In this document: piece after piece, positions 9,213 through 19,065 of the stretch
How positions within the stretch are numbered: position 1 is the first letter of the stretch
Layout of the letters: each line of letters starts with the position of its first letter
Origin: Hymenobacter sp. GOD-10R
Lineage (GTDB): Bacteria > Bacteroidota > Bacteroidia > Cytophagales > Hymenobacteraceae
Assembly (NCBI RefSeq): GCF_035609205.1
Contig: NZ_CP141184.1
Coordinates: 3,562,501-3,626,500, forward strand
DNA: 64,000 bases
Direction: 5' to 3'
The notes under the pieces: model-generated
Seen by the model: only the letters and a program-made list of their open reading frames with translations
The model's database searches: none
What the model was told of the DNA's origin: nothing
Program-made: the position numbers and the translations under genes

Positions 9213-12200
9213 ATGAGAACAAACGTTCTACGCTGTACGCGTGCCTTAAAAGGAGGTACGCTTGCCCTTGGCTTATTGGCCGGCACCCAGTTGGCCGCGC
9301 AGGCCCAAACCCTAGCTTTCCCCGGCGCGGGTGGCTTCGGGCGCTTCGCTACCGGTGCCCGGGGCGTTGCCAACCCCACGGTGTACGTCGTGACCAACCT
9401 TAACGACAGCGGGCCGGGCTCTTTGCGCGACGCCGTGAGCAAGCCGGGGCGCTTCGTGGTGTTTGCCGTAGGTGGCATCATCAACCTATCTTCCAACCTG
9501 AGCGTGGCCCCCAACACCACCATTGCGGGGCAAACGGCGCCCGGCGATGGTATCGTCACCTTCAATAAGCGCGTCACGTTCACAGGGTCGAGCAACACCA
9601 TTTGCCGCTTCTTTCGCATTCGGTTGGGCTCCACTGGCAACCAAGGTAACGATGCGTGCGGTCTGGCCAACGGCTCCAACATGATTTTCGACCACATGTC
9701 GTTTACCTGGGGCATGGACGAAGTTTTCTCCATCAACTGGGACGGCAACGGCACGGCACCCGACAACATCACCGTTCAAAACTCGATCATCGGGCAAGGC
9801 CTACACCGCGCCAACCACTCCGCCGGGGGCCTGATTCAGACGCCTGACGGCGGCAAAGTGAGCTTGGTGGGCAACCTCTACATCAGCAACAAGACCCGCA
9901 ACCCCAAAGTAAAGGGTATCAATGAGTTCGTGAACAACGTGGTGTACGACTGGGGCAACGGTAACCGGCTCGGCGACAACCTCAACTACGGCTGGTCGGC
10001 CGATGCCTACATCATGGGCGGTTCGGCCGGCGTGTCGGAGGTGAACATCATCAACAACTACTTTGTCGGCGGTCCGCTGACAACACCCACGCTGAAAACG
10101 CCTTTCTCGCGGGGCACCGGCACGTTCAACTTATTCGGGGCCGGTAACTACTTCGATAACAACAAGAACGGCGCCCTCGACGGTGCCGCCGTGCCCTACG
10201 ACACCCTAGGGTATCCGGGCATTGCGCCAACTGGTTTTCGAACGCAGCCATTCGCCTACCCCACTGCGCAACCTAAGTTTACAGCGGCGCAAGCCTACCA
10301 GCAGGTTATCGACAGCGTAGGCGCCACCTACCCGCGCCGCGACCAGGTGGATAACCTCATGGTGGAAGAGGTGAAATCGAAGGGCACCAAGGGGTTGTAC
10401 GTGTACAATGAAACCGATCTGCCGTTCGCCAACGGCGGCCTAGGGGTCGTATTCAACGCTCCCGCCCGCTCGGATACCGACAGCGACGGCCTACCCGATG
10501 CGTGGGAAGATGCCAATGGGCTGAACAAGAACAACCCCGCCGACGCGGTAGCCTACAGCAGAGCTAGCCCCCAGTACCTCAACATTGAGGTGTATATCAA
10601 CAGCCTCATCAAGACGCCCGCGCCGGATTTCGTGAAGCATCCTACCGGCATCACGCTCACGGCCACGACCACGGAAGTGCCCACCCCGAGCAGCAAGGTT
10701 GTGGTGACCTGGGCCGACAACTCCGACAACGAGCAGTACTTCGTGCTGGAGCGCTCCACCGATGGCATTGCCTTCACCGACATCAACCACCCGGCTGCCA
10801 ACGCCACCACCTACACCGACCAAACGGGCCTAGTACCGAACCAGACCTATTATTACCGCCTAAAAGCCGTGGGTGATACCGGCTCCTCGGCCTTCAGTGC
10901 ACCGGTTTCGGCTAAGACACCGCCGCTTCCCTCGGCTCCAACTGTTACGAACACGCCCACCCCCGCCGACAACTTCCAGTACGCGGAGGTGAGTAATGGC
11001 AAGCTGACCCTGAAATGGCTCGGGGCTACCAATACCGTGACCTACGTGGTGAAGTTTGGTACCGACCCGGCCGCACTAACAACCCGCGCAGAACTGCCCT
11101 ACTCCGCTACTCCTTCCTACGAGGTGAGCGGGCTCTCGGAAAATACCACCTACTACTGGCGCGTAGATGCCGTGAATGATCGTGGCACGGCCGAAGGCGC
11201 GCTGTGGTCCTTCCGTACTACCCAATACATTGCACCTCAACTGGTTGGTCACTGGGGCTTCGATGAAGTGGAAGGCACCCAGATTCTGGATCAATCGAGC
11301 TACAACAACACCGGCGTGCTAGGTCTCGATGACGATGATGCCAGTATCCGCATTCCGGGCAAGGTGTTCAACGCCCTCGACTTTGCCACCGCCCGCCCGG
11401 ATATGTACGTAGTGCGCATCCCCCAGCAGGATCAGCTCTACCTCGATCAGCAATCTTTCTCCCTGTCTTTTTGGATGAAAGCCAGCGCGGCGCAATTGCC
11501 CCAGGACAACAACACGAGCGCCTACCTGCTCTGCAAAGGCTCCATCACCCGCAACGCCACCACAGGCGCCACCGGCAAGCGCTTCAATATTGAGTTTAAG
11601 AACAAGCAGCTGCGTTTCGCCATCGATGACGATAAGAACAAGGACGAGTTGCAAGCCACCGGCGCGCCCTTCTTCACCAGCGAGTGGGTGCACGTAGCGG
11701 CCCTGCGCGACGTGCCCAACAAGAAGCTCCAGCTGTACCTGAATGGCGTATTTGTGAAAGAAACCGCTACCAAAGCCCTAGGTATCGGCGAAGCCAGTGC
11801 CTTAATTGTGGGCAACATCGGAGAGCTAGAGTTCTTGTCAACAGCAAATCAACCCGCTCCTTACCAGGGCGCTTTGGATGAGCTAAAGGTGTTCAACTTT
11901 GCCCTTACGCCCGCGCAGATTGCCCAGCTGGCAGCCGGCCTGCCGCTCGCTGCTCGCAATGCTAGCAAGGCCAATCAGCATCTGCTCGAAGCATTTCCCA
12001 ACCCGTTTGCTGGGCAGGCCACGCTTCGCTTCCGCGCGCCGGCCACAGGTACCGCCCAACTACACGTATTCAACGGATTGGGGCAACAGGTAACCACGCT
12101 GTTTGACGGCACGGTCCAAGCCGGCCGCGACTACAACTTCACCATGGATGGTACCCACCTAGCTAAAGGCATGTACATCGGCCGCCTGACTACCAATGGT

Positions 12201-12233
12201 ACAGTGGTCACCCAGCGCCTATTGCTGAAATAG
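9213..12233 (+). CDS. Secreted pectate lyase (PL1) with FN3, LamG and T9SS sorting domains
   Basis: 1006 residues. A signal peptide (to about residue 31) is followed by a parallel beta-helix pectate lyase domain (about 32-430; the VTNLNDSGPGSLRDAV and NTTIAGQTAPGDG segments are typical of PL1). Two fibronectin type III domains follow (about 475-569 and 570-669), then a LamG/concanavalin-like domain (about 670-909) and a type A type IX secretion C-terminal domain (about 925-1006, beginning FPNPFAGQATLRF and ending TQRLLLK). The protein should cross the outer membrane by T9SS and cleave polygalacturonate at the surface or outside. LamG and FN3 probably bind glycans or act as spacers. Confidence 0.9.
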   Translation: MRTNVLRCTRALKGGTLALGLLAGTQLAAQAQTLAFPGAGGFGRFATGARGVANPTVYVVTNLNDSGPGSLRDAVSKPGRFVVFAVGGIINLSSNLSVAPNTTIAGQTAPGDGIVTFNKRVTFTGSSNTICRFFRIRLGSTGNQGNDACGLANGSNMIFDHMSFTWGMDEVFSINWDGNGTAPDNITVQNSIIGQGLHRANHSAGGLIQTPDGGKVSLVGNLYISNKTRNPKVKGINEFVNNVVYDWGNGNRLGDNLNYGWSADAYIMGGSAGVSEVNIINNYFVGGPLTTPTLKTPFSRGTGTFNLFGAGNYFDNNKNGALDGAAVPYDTLGYPGIAPTGFRTQPFAYPTAQPKFTAAQAYQQVIDSVGATYPRRDQVDNLMVEEVKSKGTKGLYVYNETDLPFANGGLGVVFNAPARSDTDSDGLPDAWEDANGLNKNNPADAVAYSRASPQYLNIEVYINSLIKTPAPDFVKHPTGITLTATTTEVPTPSSKVVVTWADNSDNEQYFVLERSTDGIAFTDINHPAANATTYTDQTGLVPNQTYYYRLKAVGDTGSSAFSAPVSAKTPPLPSAPTVTNTPTPADNFQYAEVSNGKLTLKWLGATNTVTYVVKFGTDPAALTTRAELPYSATPSYEVSGLSENTTYYWRVDAVNDRGTAEGALWSFRTTQYIAPQLVGHWGFDEVEGTQILDQSSYNNTGVLGLDDDDASIRIPGKVFNALDFATARPDMYVVRIPQQDQLYLDQQSFSLSFWMKASAAQLPQDNNTSAYLLCKGSITRNATTGATGKRFNIEFKNKQLRFAIDDDKNKDELQATGAPFFTSEWVHVAALRDVPNKKLQLYLNGVFVKETATKALGIGEASALIVGNIGELEFLSTANQPAPYQGALDELKVFNFALTPAQIAQLAAGLPLAARNASKANQHLLEAFPNPFAGQATLRFRAPATGTAQLHVFNGLGQQVTTLFDGTVQAGRDYNFTMDGTHLAKGMYIGRLTTNGTVVTQRLLLK

Positions 12234-12257
12234 CCGCCAGGTTGAACCTAGGTAACT

Positions 12258-12287
12258 ACGAGGCGCTGGCGAAAGTCAGCGCCTCGT
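12258..12287. terminator. Hairpin between convergent pectate lyase and NamZ-like genes
   Basis: Perfect 11-bp arms (ACGAGGCGCTG at 12258-12268 and its complement at 12277-12287) lie 25 nt after the pectate lyase stop. Only a short T-stretch follows. Confidence 0.65.
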
Positions 12288-12353
12288 TTGCGTTGAGAGG
12301 GCAGCAGGCTTAGTTAGCCTACATACTCAAGAGTTACCGCTAAAAGAGGCTTA

Positions 12354-13589
12354 TCAGGGATACAACGTGTACTTCTTGCGCATGGCTTTGTACGCGGACA
12401 ACTGCGGTTCCCAGCTTTGCCGAATCTCCTGCTCGCTCTTGCCCGCTATAATTTGTTCTTTCAGTAAGGTGGTACCGGCTAGCGCATCGAAGTTATTCAT
12501 CTGTTTGCTCTGTGTGCGATCGAAGAATTGCGCTTTATTGGGGGAGGCGCGGTAGAGTTCCAGCAGCCACCCTAGGTTGATTTTACCGGCGCGCCGAAGT
12601 GCCGTCAGGTTGTAATTGCGCAAATCAAGGCCATAACACATCTGGTCCTGGTAGAGTGGCGTTTCGGACTTTCCCGGCAGACTCACCGGCGTGAAGGAGA
12701 ATGGATATTTGCCTTTTAGCGCTGGGCTGCCTAGCACCGAGAAGGGCATGTACGTTCCCCGTCCCTGGCTAATAACGGTACCCTCAAACAAACACAAAGA
12801 AGGATAGAGGCCCACTGCCTGCTGGCTCATCAAGTTGGGCGAGGGTCCCATGGGCAACGTATAAGGAGCTGTGTGCGAATAGTTTTTAACCGGAATGATT
12901 TTGAGCTTACACGCTTTCTGGTTCGGCAGCCAGCCCTCCCCGTTGATCATTTGGGCGAACTCTCCTAGGGTCATGCCATGGGTGATGGGCACGGGAAACT
13001 GACCGATCCCCGACTTCAGCCGCATATCGAGCACAGGACCATCCACGTAGCCGTTGGGGTTAGGCCGATCAAGCAACACCAACTCCTTGTCTGCGGCTGC
13101 ACACGCTTCCATAATATCACGTAGCGTGTTGATGGTCGTGTAGAAGCGGCACCCCACATCTTGTAAGTCGAAGATCATTATATCCAGCGCCTGTAGCTGC
13201 GCGAGAGTAGGCTTACGCTGAGCACCATACAACGAGACGACGGGCAAGCCGGTCGTTGTATCGACGGCGTCTTGTACGTGAGCACCATTGCTGGCATTAC
13301 CCCGGAACCCATGCTCAGGGCCAAATATCATCCCGAAGGTGATGCCGAGCTGCTGGAGGGTATCGACCAAGTGCTTTTTACCTACTACTGACGTCTGGTT
13401 GCCTACTAGTCCAACACGCTTACCCCGCAGGTAAGGCACGTACGCCGCGAACTGTTCTGCTCCGGTTCGGATAGGCTCTTTCGCTGAGAAGGTCGAGCGA
13501 ACTACCGTATCGGACCGAGCAGCGAGTGGCACAGCGCTCGGCCGCGGAAGAGTAAGTAAGACAACGAGCACTAAGAGAAGTAGACGCAT
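12354..13589 (-). CDS. DUF1343 family protein, NamZ-like exo-beta-N-acetylmuramidase
   Basis: 411 residues from the ATG at 13589, chosen because it begins a signal peptide (MRLLLLVLVVLLTLPRPSAV); the frame extends 27 codons further upstream. DUF1343 hallmarks are clear: GKRVGLVGNQTS, FGPEHGFRG, SLYGAQRKPT, IFDLQDVGCRFYT and LDRPNPNG. The characterised Bacteroidota member NamZ releases terminal MurNAc from peptidoglycan fragments, so a role in cell-wall turnover or muropeptide scavenging is likely. It sits on the same strand as, and 183 nt downstream of, the diadenylate-cyclase-like gene. Confidence 0.85.
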   Translation of the reverse strand: MRLLLLVLVVLLTLPRPSAVPLAARSDTVVRSTFSAKEPIRTGAEQFAAYVPYLRGKRVGLVGNQTSVVGKKHLVDTLQQLGITFGMIFGPEHGFRGNASNGAHVQDAVDTTTGLPVVSLYGAQRKPTLAQLQALDIMIFDLQDVGCRFYTTINTLRDIMEACAAADKELVLLDRPNPNGYVDGPVLDMRLKSGIGQFPVPITHGMTLGEFAQMINGEGWLPNQKACKLKIIPVKNYSHTAPYTLPMGPSPNLMSQQAVGLYPSLCLFEGTVISQGRGTYMPFSVLGSPALKGKYPFSFTPVSLPGKSETPLYQDQMCYGLDLRNYNLTALRRAGKINLGWLLELYRASPNKAQFFDRTQSKQMNNFDALAGTTLLKEQIIAGKSEQEIRQSWEPQLSAYKAMRKKYTLYP

Positions 13590-13772
13590 GGCAAGCAAGG
13601 GAGCAATGGAACAAGCATACGGGTAGCAAGGAACCCACCCAGAGAATTTACCTATAAGGTACACAACCAAAGGAATACGCCGCGACTAATCCGCACCATT
13701 TGCTGCTTCCACTCCTTTTGGAGCCGTGCTACCTAGCCTACCGGGAGGTGCTCTGGATAAGACAGGCAATCG

Positions 13773-15011
13773 TTAAAAGGAGAGTTGGTCCCAGAAAACC
13801 ACATTGCCGGCTTGCTGATGCACAAACTGCACGCTCCCATCCTGCGACACGACAATGGCTAAGCAGTCGGGTGCGGCCAAGCACAGGCGGTAAGCCGCTC
13901 GGTGGCGGGTACCGCCGTGGTCAGCGGGCACTGGCTGCAGGGATACAGCTTCCATATCCATGGCCCGATACACCTGCGTCAGCGGCACTTGCGTGGCTTG
14001 AATTTCAATTCCAAAGCCTATGATATCAAGTTGCTGCGTGAGCACCAGAGCCCCATCCACGGCCCCCATGTCGGCGATATAGTCGGCGAAGCGGTCTATT
14101 TCCGCCGTCAGCGCCTGCAGCTCTGCATCCGAAGAGCGTTGGTAATGCGCCCAGCTGAATTCGCCCAACTCTATTAGCCGCTGCACGATGGCATGCATCA
14201 GATTGGAGTAACGGGGCCCTACCTCAGGAGGCAGCAGCCGATACTTCGGCCGCAGCAAACCGCCCGGCGTAGTCAGCGATGCTACTCGGTGAGTAGGCAC
14301 CAGTACCACCAGTAATCCGTGACCACTGACCCGCGAGCGGGTAAGGGCACGGCGTTGCATGTGTAGCACGAACTGTATGATGCACTCTTCCTGCACCACC
14401 GTCCACTCCTGGCCCACTGCCGCAGGTCCGGCGAGCTGCCGATTCTCAAAAAAATGCCCCATCCCCCAGGCCTTAGGAAATTGCAGGAAGCCGTGCCCTT
14501 CAATGCGCCCGCGCTGCAGTGTAAGGATGCGGTGGGCACCACTGTAGAACACTAGGCTGCCCGGCCCACTTATCTGCACGAGTAGTGCCTGGGGCGCGAC
14601 AGCCCTCATCTCCTGTGGATCATCCAGCACGTGGTCCCACGCATGACCACTGAACAACAAACCCCACAGTCGCAACTCCCCCGTCGCCATCGGCTCCACG
14701 GCTAGCAGGCTGCTGCGGTGCTGCACAGCGGGACTCAAGCGGCGCAGTTCCTGCTCATTCCAGGCGCGTGGCTCGGCGAAACGGGCTATATGAAAATCCG
14801 TTAGCCTAACCGGTTGCGCTTCTAACTGGGCTTGCGAAGCCAGCACGGCATGGCACACAACCGATCGCCCTTCCTCGGCCAGTAAGCTAGCTTGGTAGAG
14901 CGTAGAAATAAATGCCGTGAGCTGATCTAGAGGAGGCAGTGAGGCGGCTTGCGCAGACCAGCGCTGTTGAAGGGCCACGGCCAAGTCTTGCGGATAGTAG
15001 TGCGCAGGCAT
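13773..15011 (-). CDS. Diadenylate-cyclase-like (DAC) protein with N-terminal sensor-like region (DACNV type)
   Basis: 412 residues, no signal peptide or membrane helix. The C-terminal 100 residues carry both signatures of DisA_N/DAC domains: DGA at 319-321 (in AVDGALVLTQQLDIIGFG) and GTRHRAA at 367-373, followed by AIVVSQDGSVQFV, the equivalent of the family's VVSEETG-like strand. DAC enzymes make cyclic di-AMP from two ATP. The N-terminal 300 residues are not a DisA, CdaA or CdaS architecture and look like the putative sensor domain called DACNV (recalled, not searched). The gene diverges from a T9SS type B protein and precedes a NamZ-like cell-wall enzyme. Whether it makes c-di-AMP or another nucleotide is untested. 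Confidence 0.75.
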   Translation of the reverse strand: MPAHYYPQDLAVALQQRWSAQAASLPPLDQLTAFISTLYQASLLAEEGRSVVCHAVLASQAQLEAQPVRLTDFHIARFAEPRAWNEQELRRLSPAVQHRSSLLAVEPMATGELRLWGLLFSGHAWDHVLDDPQEMRAVAPQALLVQISGPGSLVFYSGAHRILTLQRGRIEGHGFLQFPKAWGMGHFFENRQLAGPAAVGQEWTVVQEECIIQFVLHMQRRALTRSRVSGHGLLVVLVPTHRVASLTTPGGLLRPKYRLLPPEVGPRYSNLMHAIVQRLIELGEFSWAHYQRSSDAELQALTAEIDRFADYIADMGAVDGALVLTQQLDIIGFGIEIQATQVPLTQVYRAMDMEAVSLQPVPADHGGTRHRAAYRLCLAAPDCLAIVVSQDGSVQFVHQQAGNVVFWDQLSF

Positions 15012-15201
15012 GCGGAGAGAGGTCTGGAGAAGACAGATGAGGTGCCAGGGTAGCTAAATCGCCGAGTACAGGCAAGATACCAAGTCAGCACCAACTGCTT
15101 AGTATATGACTCGGGCCGCGTATAGCGCTAGGGTTGACAAGTTTCTTACAAGTCCACTACTTACATTAGGCACAGTTAATCAATTAGTTGGTTCCAATCG
15201 T

Positions 15202-17214
15202 ATGGTTATCGTAAGGCGTACAGCGTCTGTTCTGCTCCTATGGCTATTGGCAGGCCTTGTTCCGGCTCTCGCTTCTCACTTGGTTGGAGGAGAACTAACG
15301 TATAAGTTTCTAGATGCCGCGGGTCCTGTCAGCCAGCCATTTCGCTACCGAGTAACAGCGAGAATCTATTTCAACAAAGAAGATGGCTCCGCGGCTCCCA
15401 ACGGAACGCCTTCCATTCCGATTCGGCTCTACAGCAAAGCGCCTGGCAAAGGCTTGTTACTGTCCGTGAATGTGTTGCGTGACAGCTTCGTGGAGATTAC
15501 GCCAGCTACCCCACCAGGATGTGCCGCTCTCGCACCCCGCGTTACCCTAGCTATATACGATACCATCTTCAGTTTGCCGGTCGTGCCCGAAGGGTACGTA
15601 GCGCAATTCACTTCTGCGGCCCGGAATGTTGGCATAACAAACCTGCGCACTCCCTCGACGGAGGGCATCACGCTGGCAGTGGATTTAACGCCCGGTACGC
15701 TCCCCAATACTTCACCAGAATTTACGAGTGATGCTCTGATTGTGGTTTGTCGCGGCCAAACTGTTTCCTCTCTGAACAATGCCTACGATGCCGATGGCGA
15801 CCGGCTGAGCTACAGCTTAGTTGCTCCTGCGGGTAATCCTGATTTTTCCACTTTCATCCCGACGACTGTATCCGTGCAGTATGCAGCGGGCTACAGCGCT
15901 ACGCAACCCTTCGGCAACGTCGGTATGGCTACTATTGATGCGGGCACTGGGCTGGCGCAGTACCGGAGTTCCACACAGGGCTATTTTGCCCTAGCAGTCG
16001 ACGTGCAGGAATACCGCATGATTAATGGAAAGGAAATCTTGCTTGCCACACTCCGGCGCGATATACAGGTAGCCGTATTGAATTGCAACGGACCCGATAA
16101 CTCATCGCCCGTCTTTTCTGCGGCAACCCTAGCTCAACGGGACATGCAAGTAGAGGAAGGCCAGGCCCTGCAATTCAATATTATGGCCCAAGACCCCGAT
16201 AATCAACGCTTAACCATGACCGTAAGCAGTGGATTGCTCGACGGTGCAGGCCCTATTGAGGCCACCCTCAACGGACAGCCGGGTGCCCCAGTGGGTACCC
16301 GGGCAGTGGGAGTAGTCCAGGTAACGGGGCAGGGTACCGTCAGCGGAATTTTTAGTTTACGGGCCGGGTGCGGGCTGGCGCGCGTCACCCCCTACGACAT
16401 AGTAGTAACGGTAGCCGACGAAGCATGTGCCAGCAAAGTCATTGCCCAGGTATTCCGCATTACCGTGGTGCGGCCCAAACTTATTGTTCGCATACGGGGC
16501 GATTCGGTGGTGTGCGCGGGAAGCACTGTCTCCTACACTGCCGTTGGCCCCGTTCTCGATCAGTACCGGTGGATAACCCGTGGCGGACAGGTGGTAGGCT
16601 CCCCTACTAGCCGCACCGTGCAGGTGCGTTGGAGCAATGCTGGTAAGGGCGTAGTAACAGTCAGCGGCCTGCTGGCGAATGGCTGCCTCACAGACTCGGT
16701 GTCTCACCTAGTTACCATTGGTAGCGGGCCCATCATTACAGGACCTACCACTTATTGTGCTCAGACCCGCAAAGGCCTACGTTATACGGTAGATGGCATA
16801 CCGTCTGCCTTCCAGTGGACAGTAACAGATGGTCTGCTGGTAAGCGGCCAAGGGACCAATGAAGTGCGCGTAGATATCAACGAAGGAGCCGTTGCCACAA
16901 TTCAAGTAGTCGATCTGGCATCGCCCTCCTGCCCCACCCTCCTGCGCGTTGAACCGGACAGGCGTTGCCTAGCTTTCTACAACATCATCACCCCCAATGG
17001 GGACCACTTGAATGACGTGTTTGTCATCACGAACCTAGCGTATCATCCTGGTACAGCTCTAGCTATTTTTAACCGCTGGGGGCACAGCGTGTACCAGACG
17101 GAGGATTACCAAAACACCTACAATGGCGAGGGTGTTAGTGCTGGCCTCTATTTCTATCTCTGCCGCCTAACGGATGGCACCACCTATAAAGGCTGGTTTG
17201 AAATAGTGCGCTGA
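15202..17214 (+). CDS. Secreted cell-surface protein with PKD-like repeats and T9SS type B sorting domain
   Basis: 670 residues from the ATG at 15202, which starts a signal peptide (MVIVRRTASVLLLWLLAGLVPALAS); the frame runs 32 codons further upstream. The mature start SHLVGGELTYKFLD is typical of Cytophagales gliding/adhesion-type surface proteins. The middle holds beta-rich Ig/PKD-like domains (about residues 425-590, with cysteine pairs). The last 78 residues are a gliding-motility-associated (CHU_C, type B) sorting domain: NIITPNGDHLNDVF, FNRWGHSVYQ, YFYLCRLTDG. It is predicted to be exported by T9SS and attached to the surface. The specific role is unknown. Confidence 0.85.
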   Translation: MVIVRRTASVLLLWLLAGLVPALASHLVGGELTYKFLDAAGPVSQPFRYRVTARIYFNKEDGSAAPNGTPSIPIRLYSKAPGKGLLLSVNVLRDSFVEITPATPPGCAALAPRVTLAIYDTIFSLPVVPEGYVAQFTSAARNVGITNLRTPSTEGITLAVDLTPGTLPNTSPEFTSDALIVVCRGQTVSSLNNAYDADGDRLSYSLVAPAGNPDFSTFIPTTVSVQYAAGYSATQPFGNVGMATIDAGTGLAQYRSSTQGYFALAVDVQEYRMINGKEILLATLRRDIQVAVLNCNGPDNSSPVFSAATLAQRDMQVEEGQALQFNIMAQDPDNQRLTMTVSSGLLDGAGPIEATLNGQPGAPVGTRAVGVVQVTGQGTVSGIFSLRAGCGLARVTPYDIVVTVADEACASKVIAQVFRITVVRPKLIVRIRGDSVVCAGSTVSYTAVGPVLDQYRWITRGGQVVGSPTSRTVQVRWSNAGKGVVTVSGLLANGCLTDSVSHLVTIGSGPIITGPTTYCAQTRKGLRYTVDGIPSAFQWTVTDGLLVSGQGTNEVRVDINEGAVATIQVVDLASPSCPTLLRVEPDRRCLAFYNIITPNGDHLNDVFVITNLAYHPGTALAIFNRWGHSVYQTEDYQNTYNGEGVSAGLYFYLCRLTDGTTYKGWFEIVR

Positions 17215-17529
17215 GCCGCCCAAATGTACTCTACTACACCTTTTTAGGTAAAACAGACACCTATTTGAGAAGCTGTAGGAACAAACCGCAGCCAGCTAGG
17301 TCGGCGACCTTGAAGGCGACGGCTTGCAAATAAGAAGTAGCACTAGACGAACGAGTCGATGTGACGCATTAATTCGTCCTCTGCAACCAACCGCCTAATC
17401 ATTGTATATCACCCTATTATGTGATTGCGCAGCTATTTCTTGTCGCCGATCTTACATGGGCGCTGCTCTTCAGAAGAAGCGTGTTCCAGCGAAGTTCCCC
17501 TGTTCGATTGCACTTCATTCTGCTCTATC
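17215..17529. other. Intergenic region, nothing identified
   Basis: 315 bases between the surface-protein gene and the cupin gene. The cupin frame continues upstream to 17425 but without family resemblance. No strong hairpin or promoter was recognised. Confidence 0.35.
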
Positions 17530-18117
17530 ATGAACCGCGAACGTTTTCTTCGTGCCTGCGTGGCAACCGCTACATTCCTAGCTTTTCCGCTGACGCGAGC
17601 AGCCAAAGCACTTACCCGCTTGCGCGATGGGAAGGGTTTCGTAGTAAAAGTAGGCCAGGACCGCAGCAATCAACCCATGGCGTTGTTCGAGGGCGACACA
17701 TTTTGGTCGAAAATCAGTACCATAGATACCGCAGGTGACTTGTATGTCTTTGAGTCGCGCCGTGTCAAGGAAGGAGGCCCCTCCCACCACTACCACTTTG
17801 AACAGGATGAGTGGTGGTACGTGCTGGAAGGAGAATTTCAGTTTAAGATTGGCGATACCCTCACTCACGCAACGGCTGGGGATAGTGTGTTTGGTCCCCG
17901 TATGATCCCGCATAGCTTTGCCAAAGTAGGTCAGGGAGCCGGCCGGCTATTGATGATTTTTCAGCCAGCTGGTCGCATGGAAGAATGCTTCCGCCAGATC
18001 AGCCAAGGCGTCACCCGCAACATGTCCGAAGCCGAACAAGACCATTTTCGGGAGACACACGGCTTCAAACGCATCGGCCCACCTATTGGCTTAAGCAAGC
18101 GCATGGTAGACAAATAG
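17530..18117 (+). CDS. Secreted cupin-domain protein
   Basis: 195 residues from the ATG at 17530 (MNRERFLRACVATATFLAFPLTRA, signal-like). Cupin motif 1 is visible as GGPSHHYHFEQDEWWYVLEGEF, with two His and a Glu as metal ligands, and motif 2 as GDSVFGPRMIPHSF. The fold binds a metal and could be a dioxygenase, isomerase or sensor; the substrate is unknown. It is a distant paralogue of the tandem cupins at 45.2-46.4 kb (shared EWWYVLEGEF/EWFQVLEGEF block and MIFQPAGRMEE/VMHQPAARMEE block) but lacks their clear RR motif in the signal. Confidence 0.75.
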   Translation: MNRERFLRACVATATFLAFPLTRAAKALTRLRDGKGFVVKVGQDRSNQPMALFEGDTFWSKISTIDTAGDLYVFESRRVKEGGPSHHYHFEQDEWWYVLEGEFQFKIGDTLTHATAGDSVFGPRMIPHSFAKVGQGAGRLLMIFQPAGRMEECFRQISQGVTRNMSEAEQDHFRETHGFKRIGPPIGLSKRMVDK

Positions 18118-19065
18118 ATAGTACTTACTACTCTACTGCGGTGCAGCAGTGTTACTAGCGCAGGCATGCGTTCGTGGTAGCATTGAATGCTAGCGGTCAT
18201 GAGCAAGCGACTATATGTTTTGGGGTCTTATTCAGTTGTGACCTTATAGGATTTTTTGAGAGCATGACTACGCCGAAGTAGGCCCCAATACTAGCGGTGC
18301 AGGAAGAGGTACATTTTCCTTTCAACCACAAGGGTGCAAAGAGCTTTTTCCTTATAGGATAAATCGTATTGAGAAGTACTTAGGAGCTACTTATTACTTC
18401 TTGCAGCAAGGAAAATTAGGTGGAACCTAGCTCCAACAGCCCGTACAACTCGACATGCACCAGCCACAGATTATGCCTAACGTTACGGTACCTAAGTCAC
18501 CTTCCATAACTTTCATAACTCTCTGATCTTGAAATCACTGCACATATTGGTACTGAACTAACCGAAGTGTTCAATCTTTAAATAGTAAAATACAATTATT
18601 ATATATTAAAATATAATTACTACTATTGTTTATTCTATGTGTATCTGATGTCCTCTACCTCTGTGCTCTCGCTCCCTACTTTGCATTTTCCATCAGCAAC
18701 GAGTCCTTTGTCCTTAACTGATGCTGCACCGCACCTACAACGCTGGCAGCGCAGCTATTTGCGGCGGCAGCGGGCGCAAGCTCAGGCCCAAGTAGGTCCT
18801 GGCATAAGTTCCTGGGCACCACGCGTTTGATGTAGAACATAGTCTGAGAGAAAAAGGCTGGCACTTAACACAAATCTTGACAATTAGGCTTTAGAATTGC
18901 GTGCAGATCCAAACAGCAATAGCTAGGCACGCTTGGATGAAGTACTATCCCTAGCAAATTTTTTGTTCTACAACGTAACTAAGCAAACATGCTGCGGCCG
19001 TTCCACAGTCTGTAAGTACTTCTATCACGTATAATGTATGTCCCTGGTCATACGTTAGAGAGAGT
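18118..19065. other. Long AT-rich gene-poor region
   Basis: About 950 bases without a convincing gene, visibly richer in A/T than the flanks and with an extreme block near 18570-18637. A 60-codon frame from 18648 has low-complexity, gene-unlike composition and is not called. The block may hold promoters or be the remnant of a transferred segment. No direct repeats, integrase or IS ends were recognised. Confidence 0.45.

Noticed and set aside
18648..18830. 60-codon frame after the AT-rich block
   Set aside because: Composition is repetitive (Ser/Leu/Pro, then Arg/Gln/Ala) and it has no terminator, family resemblance or clear ribosome binding site; kept only as a weak possibility.
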